Shown: positions 16,457 through 26,156, numbered from the stretch's first letter. The stretch: 64,000 nucleotides of DNA from Singulisphaera sp. GP187 (GCF_900129635.1 NZ_FSRB01000001.1:5545501-5609500); one strand, 5' to 3'. Numbers and translations are program-made. The notes: a model not told the origin generated them from the sequence alone.

Positions 16457-18196
16457 ATGAGCACGCCTCGCGCTGCCGTCTGGACTACCTTTGTCACCAC
16501 CACTGCCATCCTCCTCGTCTCCGCAAGGGTTGAGGCCGAGGAGGCGGACTTGCTCCTACACCACGGCAAGGTCGTCACCGTCGACACCCGTTTCTCGATC
16601 CGCCAGGCCCTGGCGATCAAGGGGGACCGGCTGATCGGGGTCGGCGACAACGACGAGGTCATGAAGTTTCGAGGACCAGGCACGCGGGTCGTCGACCTGG
16701 GGGGCAAGATGGTTCTGCCCGGCTTGATCGACTCGCATACGCATCCGACAGGTGCCTGTATGATCGAGTTCGATCATCCCGTTCCCGACATGGAGACGGT
16801 CGGCGACGTGCTGGACTACATCCGGTCGCGGGCCGAGCACCTGGGTGAAGGGAGCTGGATCGTGGTGCGCCAGGTGTTTATCACCCGGCTCAAAGAACAG
16901 CGCTACCCGACCCGGGCGGAGCTCGACCAGGCCGCTCCGAAAAACCCGGTTCTGTTCTCGACCGGGCCCGACGCCTCGCTCAACTCGCTGGCGATGAGTC
17001 TCAGCGGCATCGACAAGACCTTCAAGCCCGAGGGGCCGGGCAAGGTCGAGAAGGACCCAGCTACCGGCGAGCCGACCGGGATCCTCCGTAACCTGACCCG
17101 GTACGTCAAGACAACCAGCACGGGCCGTAAGCCGACCGACGAAGATCAGGACCGTCGTCTCATCGAACTCTTCAAGGATTACAATTCGGTCGGGATCACA
17201 GGGATCATCGACCGCAACGCGACCGACTCCGCGCTCGACGAATACCAGCGCCTGCTCGACGCCGGCACCTTGACCGTCCGGATGGGCGCCTCGCGCGGGG
17301 TCGGGACCACGGGCCCCTTGGAGAAAATCGGCGACGAGATCCGCAAGGTGGCCGCCCACCCGCTCCGTAAGGGGGGGCCGATGCTTCGCCTGATTGGAAT
17401 CAAGATGTTCCTTGATGGCGGCATGCTCACCGGAAGCGCCTACATGCGCCAGCCTTGGGGGGTGAGCCGGGCCTATGCGATCGACGACCCGGAGTATCGC
17501 GGTGTCCTGTTCATTCCGCCCGATCGGCTCGAGCCGATGGTCCGGGCGACGGTGGAGGCGGGCCTCCAGTTCACGGCCCACAGCGTGGGCGATGGCGCGG
17601 TGCATGCGCTCCTGGACGCTTACGAGGCGGTCAACAAGGTCATGCCGGTCGCTCCGACCCGCCCGTGCATCACCCACTCGAACTTCATGAGTCGCGAGGC
17701 GATCGATCAGGCGGCCCGCCTGGGCGTCTCGGTGGACATCCAGCCGGCCTGGCTCTACCTCGACACCCGGACCCTGGTCGCCCAGTTCGGCAACGATCGG
17801 CTCCGCTACTTTCAGCCGTTGAAGAGCCTGTTCGCGGCCGGGGTCACGGCCGGCGGCGGGTCCGACCACATGCAGAAGGTGGGCTCACTTCGCTCGATCA
17901 ACCCGTACAACCCGTTCCTCGGGATGTGGGTAGCGATCAGCCGGAAGGCCAAGAACTATGAAGGCCGCCTCCACCCCGAAGAAGCACTTACGCGTGAACA
18001 AGCCATTCAGTTTTACACGATTAATAACGCCAAGCTCCTGTTCCTCGAAGATCGGGTCGGCTCGCTCGAAGTCGGCAAGCTCGCCGACTTCGCCGTGCTC
18101 GACCGCGACTTGCTGACCTGCCCCGAGGACGCAATCCGCGAGGCCCGTGTGTTGTCAACCTACCTCAACGGCAAAGTTGTTTTCAAACAAGATTAG
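16457..18196 (+). CDS. Secreted amidohydrolase, YtcJ-like
   Basis: 579 residues with a signal peptide (about 1-27, ending VEAEE). The composite beta-sandwich begins ADLLLHHGKVVTVD, and the metal-dependent TIM barrel has LPGLIDSHTHP (first two metal ligands), FTAHSVGDGAVHALLDAYE and CITHSNF (histidine ligands) and AGGGSDHMQ (final aspartate). YtcJ-type enzymes hydrolyse amides, often formamides; the substrate here is unknown. Its stop codon TAG lies inside the 8-bp target duplication of the MITE at 18198, so the element inserted exactly at the gene end without changing the protein. A secreted nitrilase-fold gene follows. Confidence 0.88.
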   Translation: MSTPRAAVWTTFVTTTAILLVSARVEAEEADLLLHHGKVVTVDTRFSIRQALAIKGDRLIGVGDNDEVMKFRGPGTRVVDLGGKMVLPGLIDSHTHPTGACMIEFDHPVPDMETVGDVLDYIRSRAEHLGEGSWIVVRQVFITRLKEQRYPTRAELDQAAPKNPVLFSTGPDASLNSLAMSLSGIDKTFKPEGPGKVEKDPATGEPTGILRNLTRYVKTTSTGRKPTDEDQDRRLIELFKDYNSVGITGIIDRNATDSALDEYQRLLDAGTLTVRMGASRGVGTTGPLEKIGDEIRKVAAHPLRKGGPMLRLIGIKMFLDGGMLTGSAYMRQPWGVSRAYAIDDPEYRGVLFIPPDRLEPMVRATVEAGLQFTAHSVGDGAVHALLDAYEAVNKVMPVAPTRPCITHSNFMSREAIDQAARLGVSVDIQPAWLYLDTRTLVAQFGNDRLRYFQPLKSLFAAGVTAGGGSDHMQKVGSLRSINPYNPFLGMWVAISRKAKNYEGRLHPEEALTREQAIQFYTINNAKLLFLEDRVGSLEVGKLADFAVLDRDLLTCPEDAIREARVLSTYLNGKVVFKQD

Positions 18197-18321
18197 CGAG
18201 ACTGTTGCAAGGATACCGGGATCTCGTTCCCTCGCAGAGCGTGGGAACGAGTTTCTCCCGCGAATTTCGGCCACCGGGGCAGACAGACAGCCCGGTTTCC
18301 TCGCGACAGACTCAGATTAGC
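18190..18321 (-). repeat. MITE family 1, copy B, with perfect 8-bp target duplication
   Basis: The element spans 18198-18313 (116 bp). Left end GAGACTGTTGCAAGGATACC and right end GGTTTCCTCGCGACAGACTC are imperfect terminal inverted repeats, and the centre has CTCGTTCCC...GTGGGAACGAG. It is flanked on both sides by AGATTAGC (18190-18197 and 18314-18321), an exact 8-bp direct repeat. The left duplicate contains the TAG stop of the amidohydrolase. It is inverted relative to copies A, C and D. Confidence 0.85.
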
Positions 18322-18349
18322 CCGGCGAATCTTAAGGGAGTCCGCAGCG

Positions 18350-19744
18350 ATGAGAGCATTCCCGAACCGTCTCCCCTGGTTGGTGCTTCTCCTGGCTGGA
18401 GTGGGATCTGGAACGGGAATCGCGGTCCCCCTGGCCAAGGGGGCCGAGCCCGACGGAGCGGCCGCGCCCCGCGGTTGGAGCACCCGGTCGCCGCGCGCGG
18501 AGATCCAGCCTCGGTTCACCTACTTGCCCGAAGGGGGCCCGAATCAGCGTGGTAGCTTCGTGATTGAGGCTGACGCCCGCGAAGGCTTGATCGGCTGGTG
18601 GCAGAAGACGTTCCCGGTCCAGGGGGGGCGCTTCTACAAGTTCTCCGCGAAACGCAAGGCCGAGCACATCGCGACCCCGCGCCAGACGGCCGTGCCGCGG
18701 ATCCTCTGGCAAGACGCCCAGGGCCGTTCCGTGCTCCGCGAACAGCCGAGTGTCGCCTCGTTTCGCCCGGGCGGTCGCCCGGTCGCCGAGCCCGAGTACC
18801 CCGCCGACCAGGGGCCGCCCGACGCGCGCGGTTGGACCACCGTCAGCACCGTCTACCACGTTCCGGCGGACGCCTCGCAGGCGCTTGTCGAGCTGGCCTA
18901 TCAGTGGGCGACCGGGGGGCGGGTTGAGTGGTCGGAGGTCGCGCTCGAGGAAACGGCGACCCCCGCACCGCGCCGGGTTCGGCTGGCGACGGTCCACCTC
19001 AAGCCGGAGAAGGGATCGACGAATCAGGAGAAGTGCGACCAGTTCGCCGCGCCGATCGCGGAGGCAGCGCGGCAACAGGCCGACCTGGTCGTGCTCCCCG
19101 AGACCTTGACCTACTTCGGCCGAGACGCTTCGACTTACGCCGATTGCGCCGAGCCGATCCCGGGGCCGTCCACCGCCTACTTCGGCCGGCTCGCCAAGGA
19201 GCACGACCTCTACATCGTGGCCGGCCTGCTCGAACGGGACCAGCATCTCGTCTACAACGTGGCCGTCTTGATCGGCCCCGACGGTGCGTTGGTCGGCAAG
19301 TACCGCAAGGTCACGCTCCCGCGGGGCGAGGTCAGCGGTGGGATCACGCCGGGTCACGAGTACCCGGTCTTCACGACCCGGTTCGGCCGGGTCGGGATGA
19401 TGATCTGCTACGACGGCTTCTTCCCCGAAGTCGCCCGCGCCCTGAGCAACCGAGGCGCCGAGGTCATCGCCTGGCCGGTCTGGGGCTGCAACCCGCTGCT
19501 CGCCGCCGCCCGTGCCTGCGAGAACCACGTCTACCTCGTCAGCAGCACGTTCACCGACCCGAAGGACAACTGGACCCTCTCCGCGATCTACAGCCAGGAC
19601 GGCCGTCCCCTGGCCCGCGCCTCGGAATGGGGCACGATCGCACTCACCGAAGTCGACCTCAACGAACCCTTATATTGGCACAGCCTGGGCGACTTCAAAG
19701 CCCAACTCCCCCGCCACCGCGCCCCCACCCCCGCCGACCCGTAA
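18350..19744 (+). CDS. Secreted carbon-nitrogen (nitrilase superfamily) hydrolase
   Basis: 464 residues with a signal peptide (1-31). Residues 32-200 form a beta-sandwich-like N-terminal domain of unknown role. The nitrilase domain begins at RRVRLATVHLKPEKG (about 208). The catalytic Glu-Lys-Cys triad is visible: Glu251 in VLPETLTYF, Lys320 in KYRKVTLPRG and Cys353 in MMICYDGFFPE. It would hydrolyse a carbon-nitrogen bond (amide, nitrile or carbamoyl) outside the cytoplasm. It follows the secreted amidohydrolase, separated by the MITE, so the pair may serve the same substrate class; that is inference. Convergent with the histidine kinase gene 40 bp downstream. Confidence 0.88.
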   Translation: MRAFPNRLPWLVLLLAGVGSGTGIAVPLAKGAEPDGAAAPRGWSTRSPRAEIQPRFTYLPEGGPNQRGSFVIEADAREGLIGWWQKTFPVQGGRFYKFSAKRKAEHIATPRQTAVPRILWQDAQGRSVLREQPSVASFRPGGRPVAEPEYPADQGPPDARGWTTVSTVYHVPADASQALVELAYQWATGGRVEWSEVALEETATPAPRRVRLATVHLKPEKGSTNQEKCDQFAAPIAEAARQQADLVVLPETLTYFGRDASTYADCAEPIPGPSTAYFGRLAKEHDLYIVAGLLERDQHLVYNVAVLIGPDGALVGKYRKVTLPRGEVSGGITPGHEYPVFTTRFGRVGMMICYDGFFPEVARALSNRGAEVIAWPVWGCNPLLAAARACENHVYLVSSTFTDPKDNWTLSAIYSQDGRPLARASEWGTIALTEVDLNEPLYWHSLGDFKAQLPRHRAPTPADP

Positions 19745-19783
19745 GTCGTAGGTCGCTCGGCCGGCCGGCCGGCTCGGCGCGGT

Positions 19784-22700
19784 TCAGCTCGCCGCGCCGT
19801 GGTCTGCCAGGTTTTCCAACAGCCGTTCCAGGTCGGGGAGATCGACGGGCTTGACCAGGTGCCCGTCGCATCCCGCCGCTTTCGACTGGAGCCGGTCGAT
19901 ATCCTGGCCCCAGCCGGTCAGGGCGATCACGATCGTGTCCTGGCCCCAGGGCTGCTGGCGGATCTGGCGGGTGGCCTCGTAGCCGTTGAGCCCCGGCATG
20001 CCGACGTCCATCAAGACGACCTCGGGGCGGAACCCCTCGGCGGCCGTCACCGCCTCGTGGCCGTCGTAGGCGGTGTGGACTTCATTGCCAAGGAGCTTGA
20101 GCAACCGCGCCATCGTTCGCGCCGAGTCCTGGTTGTCATCCACGACAAGGATTCGTCGTTGGTGGTGCTGGGCGGCCGCTCGGTCGTCCTCGCTCGGCGC
20201 CGCGAGCACCGGTTCCCGTGGAATTCCCAGCTCAAGGGCCGGTTCCGATTCCGAGCCCGTGTCGAGCGCCGGGAGTCGCACGGTGAAGGTGCTGCCCATA
20301 CCCTGGCCGCCGCTCTCGGCCGTCACCGTGCCCCCGTGCATTTCGACCAGGCCCTTGACGAGCGCCAGCCCGATCCCGAGCCCGCCGGTCGCTCGTTCCA
20401 TGCTCCGATCCACTTGCGAGAACATGTCGAAGATCCGCGGTAAGTCGCTATGAGGGATGCCGATCCCGGTGTCCCGGACGATGATCACGACCTCGTGTGC
20501 GGTTCGTTCGGCGGCGAGCTCGATGCGCCCGCCGCGCTCGGCGAACTTGGCGCTGTTGGCGAGCAGGTTCGAGAGGACCTGGGCGAGCCGGGTCAGGTCG
20601 GCGTCGAGGAAGATGGGTTTGCTGGGGAGCGAGATCGCGAGCGTCTGCCCGGCCTCCTCGATCGCCGGTCGGGCGGTCTCCGTGGCGTTGTCGATCACGT
20701 CGGCGAGCGCGACCCGGGCCCGGCGGAGCTCCATCTTGTTCCGGCTGATCCGCGAGACGTCGAGCAGGTCATCAATGAGCCGGACCATATGTCCGAGCTG
20801 CCGGTCCATCATACCGCGCGCCTGCTCGATCGCCGTCGGATCGTCCACCGCCAGCCGCATGATCTGCAGGCCGTTGCGGACCGGGGCCAGCGGATTCCGG
20901 AGCTCGTGGCCGAGCATCGCGATGAAGTCATCCTTCTTGCGGTCGGCATCCTGCAATTCCCGGACCAGCCGCAGCCGTTCGTAGGCGACCGTGACGTAGT
21001 GCGTGAGGGTCCGGAGGAACTCCAGCTCGTCCTCGTCGAACCGGTCCCGCGTCCGGCTGGCGAACGCCAAGGTGCCGAGCAGTCGGCCGTCGACCAGGAG
21101 CGGGATCCCGGTGTAGACCCGGATCCCGCACGACCTCAGGAAGGCGGTATTCGGGTCGGTGGACTGCGGGATGTCGACGACGACCACGGGCTGGCGGTGG
21201 AGTGCGACGGTCCCGCAGAGGTTCTGCCCGAACTCCAGGCGGGCGATCGAGCCGACCCACTCCTCGGAGATGCCGACGCAGGACTCGAGCCTGAGTGCGT
21301 CGCCAAGGTCGGTGACCATGTAGTTGAAGTAGGTGTCGAGTCCCAGTTGGGGCGCGATCTTGGCGAACAACTCGCGAACCATCGAGCCCGGCTCCTCGGT
21401 GGTCAGGAGCACCTCCGCCGCCTCCCAGAGCAGCCGGAGCCGCACCGACTGCTTTTTGAGGTCCTCCTCGGCCCGCTTTCGCTCGATCGCGATCGCGGCC
21501 GTCCGGGTGATGATGCCCACGAGCCCGAGATCCTCGGGCGCGGGTTTGCGGGGGCGGTCGTAGTACATGGCGAACGTGCCGAGCACGTCCCCCGCGCTCG
21601 AGAGGATCGGGTGCGACCAGCAGGCCCGCAAGCCGTAGCCGAGGGCCACGTGCGCGAACTTGGCCCACAACGGGTCGGTCGCGATGTCGACGACGTAGAC
21701 CGGCTCGCGACGGAACGCGGCCGTCCCGCACGACCCGACGGACGGGCCGATGGCGATCCCGTCGACCGCCTGGTTGTACGAGTCCGGCAGGCTCGGGGCC
21801 GCCCCATGTCGCAGGTGCAGGCCGTCGCGGTCGACGAGCTGGATCGAGGCGAGCATCCCCTCCGCGGACTGCCCCTCGACCGTCCGGCAGAGGGAGTCGA
21901 GCACTTCCGCGAGCCCGGCCCCCTGGGCCATCAACTCGAGGACTCGCTTCTGCCCGTTCAACATCGCCTCGGACCGCTTCCGCGCGGTGATGTCGCGGGC
22001 GACCTTCGACACGCCGACGACCTGTCCCTTGGCGTCGTGGATCGGGGAGATCGTCAGCGAGATGTCGATCCAGCGCCCCTGCTTCGACACCCGGACGGTC
22101 TCGAAGTGCTCGACCTGCTCCCCGCGGCGGAACCGTTCCAGAATCGCTCGCTCTTCGTCCTGCCGATCCGGCGGGATGATCAGAGTGATCGGCATCCCGA
22201 CGGCCTCCTGGGCGCTGTAGCCGTAGAGCCGCTCCGCCCCTTTGTTCCACGAGAGGATTCGGCCGTCGAGATCCTTGCTGATAATCGCATCCGCGGATGA
22301 CTCGACGATCGCCGCCAACCGCGCCCGGGCCTCCTCGGCCCGCCTCCGCTCGGTAACATCGCGAAAGCTCCAGACCCGCCCGGCGTTCCGCCCGTCGACA
22401 AACTGGATCCGCGACGACCGCTCGATCACCCGCCCGTCGGCCAGTTCCAGCAGGTCGTGGCTTTCCGGTGGCGACGCCGTGTAAATCGCGTCGATCACGG
22501 TGAGAAACTGCTGGGGATCTTTGGTCTGACGCGCGCTGAATTCCCGGAGCGAGCGTGGTGCGGGCGAGTCCATCACGGAGCGGGGCACTCGCCACATCGC
22601 CACATATTTTTCGTTATAGCAGGTCACATTGCCGTTGCCATCGGTCACCAGAATCCCGTCGGTGGTCGACTCCAGCGTGGCGCGCATCATCGCCAGCAAC

Positions 22701-22846
22701 CGGGCGAGCTCTACCGTTTTCCGCTCCAGCGATTCCTTGGCCTGGATCAGCGCTTTCTCGGCCTGCTGGCGCGCGATCTGGATGGCGTTGGCGTTCTGCA
22801 AAGCCACCGAGCGGAGCAGCTTGTCCTCATCCTCGTCGGCCGCCAT
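19784..22846 (-). CDS. Hybrid sensor histidine kinase (PAS-PAS-GAF-GAF-HisKA-HATPase-REC)
   Basis: 1020 residues, no membrane segment. In order: an N-terminal coiled coil, PAS (about 50-165), PAS (about 175-290, with GYSAQEAVG and DITARKRSE), GAF (about 300-445, with SCGTAAFRREPV), GAF (about 460-620), HisKA (phospho-acceptor His in MLGHELRNPLAPV, about 650), HATPase (NLLANSAKFAERGG and DTGIGIP, about 755-870) and a receiver (phospho-acceptor Asp in VLMDVGMPGLNGYE, about 905-1018). It is a soluble kinase sensing cytoplasmic signals through PAS/GAF domains. Its ATG overlaps the stop of the MetE-like gene by one base (TAATG), so its translation is probably coupled. No partner regulator is nearby. 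Confidence 0.93.
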   Translation of the reverse strand: MAADEDEDKLLRSVALQNANAIQIARQQAEKALIQAKESLERKTVELARLLAMMRATLESTTDGILVTDGNGNVTCYNEKYVAMWRVPRSVMDSPAPRSLREFSARQTKDPQQFLTVIDAIYTASPPESHDLLELADGRVIERSSRIQFVDGRNAGRVWSFRDVTERRRAEEARARLAAIVESSADAIISKDLDGRILSWNKGAERLYGYSAQEAVGMPITLIIPPDRQDEERAILERFRRGEQVEHFETVRVSKQGRWIDISLTISPIHDAKGQVVGVSKVARDITARKRSEAMLNGQKRVLELMAQGAGLAEVLDSLCRTVEGQSAEGMLASIQLVDRDGLHLRHGAAPSLPDSYNQAVDGIAIGPSVGSCGTAAFRREPVYVVDIATDPLWAKFAHVALGYGLRACWSHPILSSAGDVLGTFAMYYDRPRKPAPEDLGLVGIITRTAAIAIERKRAEEDLKKQSVRLRLLWEAAEVLLTTEEPGSMVRELFAKIAPQLGLDTYFNYMVTDLGDALRLESCVGISEEWVGSIARLEFGQNLCGTVALHRQPVVVVDIPQSTDPNTAFLRSCGIRVYTGIPLLVDGRLLGTLAFASRTRDRFDEDELEFLRTLTHYVTVAYERLRLVRELQDADRKKDDFIAMLGHELRNPLAPVRNGLQIMRLAVDDPTAIEQARGMMDRQLGHMVRLIDDLLDVSRISRNKMELRRARVALADVIDNATETARPAIEEAGQTLAISLPSKPIFLDADLTRLAQVLSNLLANSAKFAERGGRIELAAERTAHEVVIIVRDTGIGIPHSDLPRIFDMFSQVDRSMERATGGLGIGLALVKGLVEMHGGTVTAESGGQGMGSTFTVRLPALDTGSESEPALELGIPREPVLAAPSEDDRAAAQHHQRRILVVDDNQDSARTMARLLKLLGNEVHTAYDGHEAVTAAEGFRPEVVLMDVGMPGLNGYEATRQIRQQPWGQDTIVIALTGWGQDIDRLQSKAAGCDGHLVKPVDLPDLERLLENLADHGAAS

Positions 22847-23913
22847 TACGGTGCTCCCATTCCCAGCACTTCCGCCGCGAGCGCCGTGCCCAGAACGCGG
22901 GCCCGGATCTTTGCGAAGGCCGTTTCGCGGCTCGTCGACCTGTCGTCACAGAACGGCGAGAATCCACAGTCATCGGTCGTCCCCAACTGCCCGACCGGAA
23001 TGTACTCGGCCGCCTCGAGGACCCGGTCGCGAATCTCTTCGGGAGTCTCGATGCGCGGGTCGATCGAGGCGACGACTCCAATAAAGACCCGCTGATCCGC
23101 CTTGAGATGGTGGCGGATGATTTTGAGGACCCGGACGCGATCCGGTTCGCCCGCCATCGCGACGTAGAAATTCCCTGCTTTCAACGCAAACAAGCTGGGC
23201 AACAGTTCCGCATAGTCAACCTCCCCACTGTGGGTCGAGTCATGGTCGGAGCCCGGGCAGGTATGCACCCCGATCCGCTTTCGGTCCTCGGTCGAGAACC
23301 GCGAGAGCGCCAGATTGTTCAGGTCGATAAAGCTATGGAGCAGCGCCCCGGTGGGGTCGATTTTGACCGCCAGCCGCCCTTCCGTGAAGTCGATCTGAAC
23401 CTTGTGTGCTCCCATCCGCAGACAGTTGCGGACCTCGGTCTCATGCTCGCCCAGCAGGTCGTGGATGAACGCGTCGCGGGAGTACCCGGGAATCTCGTCG
23501 GCCGGATACATCAGGCTCATCGCCGAGGGCGAGATGACCGCCTGCTTTACCGGTACGTGCGCGTACCGTAGCGCTGTGTCCAGAAAGCGATCGGCCCGCC
23601 TGAGATACCGAAACGGCCCCGCCGTGAGCCGCGGCATCCGCCGCGTATGCCCGGCCGCGAACGGAATCTTGAACCCGTCGGGCGCAACGTTGGGCAGTCC
23701 GTCCACGCCATAGGTCCAAAAATTATGATATTTTCTCTGCTCGCCATCGCTAATCACCGGCGAGCCCGTCGCCTCAAACCGGGCAATCGTCTCCTGAATC
23801 GCCTCCTCGTAGAGCGGTTCAAGCCTCGGGTCCGCGCCATCCCCCGCCGCGATCGCCTCGAGCAGCCAGAGCGGCCTCGGAATACTCCCAATCGGTTCGG
23901 TTGGGATCGTCAT
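22846..23913 (-). CDS. MetE-like cobalamin-independent methyltransferase (single domain)
   Basis: 355 residues, about half of full MetE, corresponding to the C-terminal catalytic barrel. It begins with TEPIGSIPRP and SDGEQRKYHNF, typical of the stand-alone MetE-like family. Candidate zinc ligands are the His and Cys of IGVHTCPGSDHD and the cysteines of TDDCGFSPFCDD. Members transfer a methyl group from a pterin or other donor to a thiol; the substrate here cannot be told, and methionine synthesis is only one possibility. The gene shares a base with the start of the hybrid histidine kinase downstream, an unusual partnership. Confidence 0.8.
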   Translation of the reverse strand: MTIPTEPIGSIPRPLWLLEAIAAGDGADPRLEPLYEEAIQETIARFEATGSPVISDGEQRKYHNFWTYGVDGLPNVAPDGFKIPFAAGHTRRMPRLTAGPFRYLRRADRFLDTALRYAHVPVKQAVISPSAMSLMYPADEIPGYSRDAFIHDLLGEHETEVRNCLRMGAHKVQIDFTEGRLAVKIDPTGALLHSFIDLNNLALSRFSTEDRKRIGVHTCPGSDHDSTHSGEVDYAELLPSLFALKAGNFYVAMAGEPDRVRVLKIIRHHLKADQRVFIGVVASIDPRIETPEEIRDRVLEAAEYIPVGQLGTTDDCGFSPFCDDRSTSRETAFAKIRARVLGTALAAEVLGMGAP

Positions 23914-24047
23914 GAGCGTGTTCCTCGCTCCTGTTCCTCTTCATCGTCCCGGCCACCCGCAACCCCACACAACTTGTGCAAGCCGGCCCCTCTCCTCTTC
24001 ACAATGACCTCGAATCCGCCTCGCCCCTCTTTATGATATGATCCATC

Positions 24048-25679
24048 TAAGTTCAAGTTTCGCACTTTTCCCAAATGTCAAATTCCGACTTGTAGATTCA
24101 ATAGGGCTCCAAAAAAAACGTCGGCGTCTCTGTCAGTTTTTGGCAAATTGTTTGGGCCTTACACCGAACAATTTCCCCTGACACAGGACGCCGACCCATG
24201 GAACTTACACCCTCCTTCCTCCTCTTGCTACAGCAATTCACACCCGTCTTCACCAATCCCTCCTTCCACACCTTCACCTTGATCGCCTCCGGCTGGATCC
24301 TCTCGAATCGCCACCGCTATATTACCGAACTCATCTTCTCCAGCGGCCAGGTTGGCATCGGACATTGGTCACGCTTCCATCGCTTCTTCAGCCATGCCGC
24401 TTGGGACCTCGATCACTTCTCGATGTCCCTGGCCAAGCTTGTCGTCTCCATCCTCGCACCGGGCGCCACTTTTTACTGGGCCGTCGACGACACCCTCTGC
24501 CGAAAACGCGGACTCACCCTCTACGGCGCCGGCATGCACTACGACCCACTCATCTCCAGTCGAGCCAAAGCTCTCGTCAGTTGGGGACACGACTGGGTCG
24601 TCCTCTGCCTGATCGTCGTCCACCCGTTCTGGGCACCGACCAAAGTCTTTGCCTTGCCCATCGCCATGCGGCTCTATGTCAACCGCCAAGGCTTAACCAA
24701 GGGCAAAAAGAACCAGAAAAAGAAAAAGGCAAAGCCCGATCCCAATCATCGCACCCGCCCCGAACTCGCGATGGAATTGATCCACTTGGCGGCGGACTGG
24801 TTCCCCGACGACGAGATCGTCATCACCGGCGACAGCGCCTATGGGGGCCAGAGCATCCTCGGCCAACTTCCGCCCACGGTCCATCTCATTAGCCATGTCC
24901 ATCCCAAGGGGGCCCTCTATGAGCCAGCGCCTCCCAAGGAGGAGAAATCCAAAGGGGCGCCCCGCAAGAAAGGCCAGCGCCTCCCCGGCATGAAGGAGTG
25001 GGCCGAGGATGCGAATCAACCCTGGACCCCACACGACTTTGACCAGTTCGGGCTCCATGCCAGCTTGGCGGTCAAGACGATCCAGGCCCTCTACTACAAG
25101 GCCGGCAAGGACCGACTCCTGACGATCGTCTTGGTGCGTGACCTCCAGGGGAAACGTCCCGATCAGATGTTCTACTGCACCAAGCTCGATTGGACCGTCC
25201 CGCAGATTCTCTCGGCCTACTCGTACCGTTGGGCAATCGAATGTACTTTTGAAAATACCAAGCAACTTCTCGGCCTCGAGGATCCCGCCAATCGCCTCCC
25301 CAAGGCCATCGAGCGAACCGCGCCGATGGCGTTGTTTCTCTACAGCTTGGTGGTGGTTTGGTTCCACCAGACCGGTCATCGATTTCTTCGTTTTCCGGTC
25401 CGCCCGTGGTATCCGAAGAAGCAAGAGGCCTCGTTTGCCGACCTGCTGACGACCTTGAGGCGGGTCAGCTATGAGGAGAAAACCGAGGGAGCGCTATCCA
25501 ACCGGTATGACCTAAAAGCCTGGATTGCGCAGCTCACCGAGTTTCTCAGCCGCGCGGGCTGAGCCGACATCGGCCGGAGATTTCGGCCCTCACTCGCACT
25601 TGATCAAGGGGTCGCCGGGGTCGATAACAGGCCTCGGGCCGCTCCCGATCCGTCCCTGTTTATGCGAAACTTGAACTAA
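24048..25679 (+). mobile_element. Complete insertion sequence (IS4/IS701-like) with terminal inverted repeats
   Basis: The element runs from 24051 to 25676 (1626 bp). Terminal inverted repeats are GTTCAAGTTTCGCA (24051-24064) and its exact complement TGCGAAACTTGAAC (25663-25676). Both ends are flanked by CTAAG-type sequence, consistent with duplication of TAA (24048-24050 and 25677-25679), or of CTAA if one terminal base is shared. It encodes a single DDE transposase. Ends, flanks and transposase are all intact, which suggests a recent insertion. Confidence 0.85.
24198..25562 (+). CDS. DDE transposase of the insertion sequence
   Basis: 454 residues. Candidate catalytic residues are Asp in WAVDDTLCRK (about 96), Asp in VITGDSAYGG (about 211) and Glu in YRWAIECTFENTKQLLG (about 345); the last segment is the Y-x(2)-R...E region seen in IS4-type enzymes. 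A lysine-rich insert (KGKKNQKKKKAK) lies near residue 175. Length and motifs fit the IS701/IS4 group, but I cannot assign the family firmly. The frame is intact. The 147 bp between the left end and the ATG contain an A-rich run. Confidence 0.88.
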   Translation: MELTPSFLLLLQQFTPVFTNPSFHTFTLIASGWILSNRHRYITELIFSSGQVGIGHWSRFHRFFSHAAWDLDHFSMSLAKLVVSILAPGATFYWAVDDTLCRKRGLTLYGAGMHYDPLISSRAKALVSWGHDWVVLCLIVVHPFWAPTKVFALPIAMRLYVNRQGLTKGKKNQKKKKAKPDPNHRTRPELAMELIHLAADWFPDDEIVITGDSAYGGQSILGQLPPTVHLISHVHPKGALYEPAPPKEEKSKGAPRKKGQRLPGMKEWAEDANQPWTPHDFDQFGLHASLAVKTIQALYYKAGKDRLLTIVLVRDLQGKRPDQMFYCTKLDWTVPQILSAYSYRWAIECTFENTKQLLGLEDPANRLPKAIERTAPMALFLYSLVVVWFHQTGHRFLRFPVRPWYPKKQEASFADLLTTLRRVSYEEKTEGALSNRYDLKAWIAQLTEFLSRAG

Positions 25680-26156
25680 GCACGCCCATGCCGTAAAGTC
25701 AGCCTGCCGCAGCCGATGGGACTCTAGCTCAGACGCCGCGCGGCGAGTGTCTCAACGAGAGGGCCTTCCCTTTTCAATCAAGGGGGCCGCTTTGATTCTA
25801 CCAGCTTACCCACCCAGGGGTGAGTTCCTGCCTGCCGATGTCGAGGGGAATCCGCCAGACTCCGGTGCTCAACGCCATGCTGCATCACCGATGGAGGCAC
25901 CAAAGCATGGGGCCAGCCGGATCGAGGGTTTCCGCTCCAGGCCATCCTGGAGTCGCCATTGCACCAGTCAGAAGAACGAAACGGAGAACGGAGCGACTGG
26001 CCCCTTCGTCGGCGACATTGACTGCAGTTCGGCGTAGCATAGGAGCCAAATCTCCTCGTGCGCAATGGGTGAGGTATCGTTGTAAGCGAAGTCCTCACAG
26101 GTTCGGTCGTTCAAGCCGGATCCGGCGAGTTAGGGACGATTCGGATACATGGGCAA
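25680..26156. other. Gene-poor region beside the IS
   Basis: About 480 bp with no recognisable gene, and short open frames of odd composition on both strands. It is less GC-rich than the flanking chromosome and probably represents decayed sequence. Confidence 0.45.

Noticed and set aside
20450..22300. 616-residue plus-strand frame opposite the histidine kinase
   Set aside because: Antisense shadow; Asp/Arg/Gly-rich with no motifs, while the minus strand encodes a complete hybrid kinase.
25680..26156. Possible structured RNA or group II intron tail next to the IS
   Set aside because: No domain V-like hairpin or intron-encoded protein could be found.
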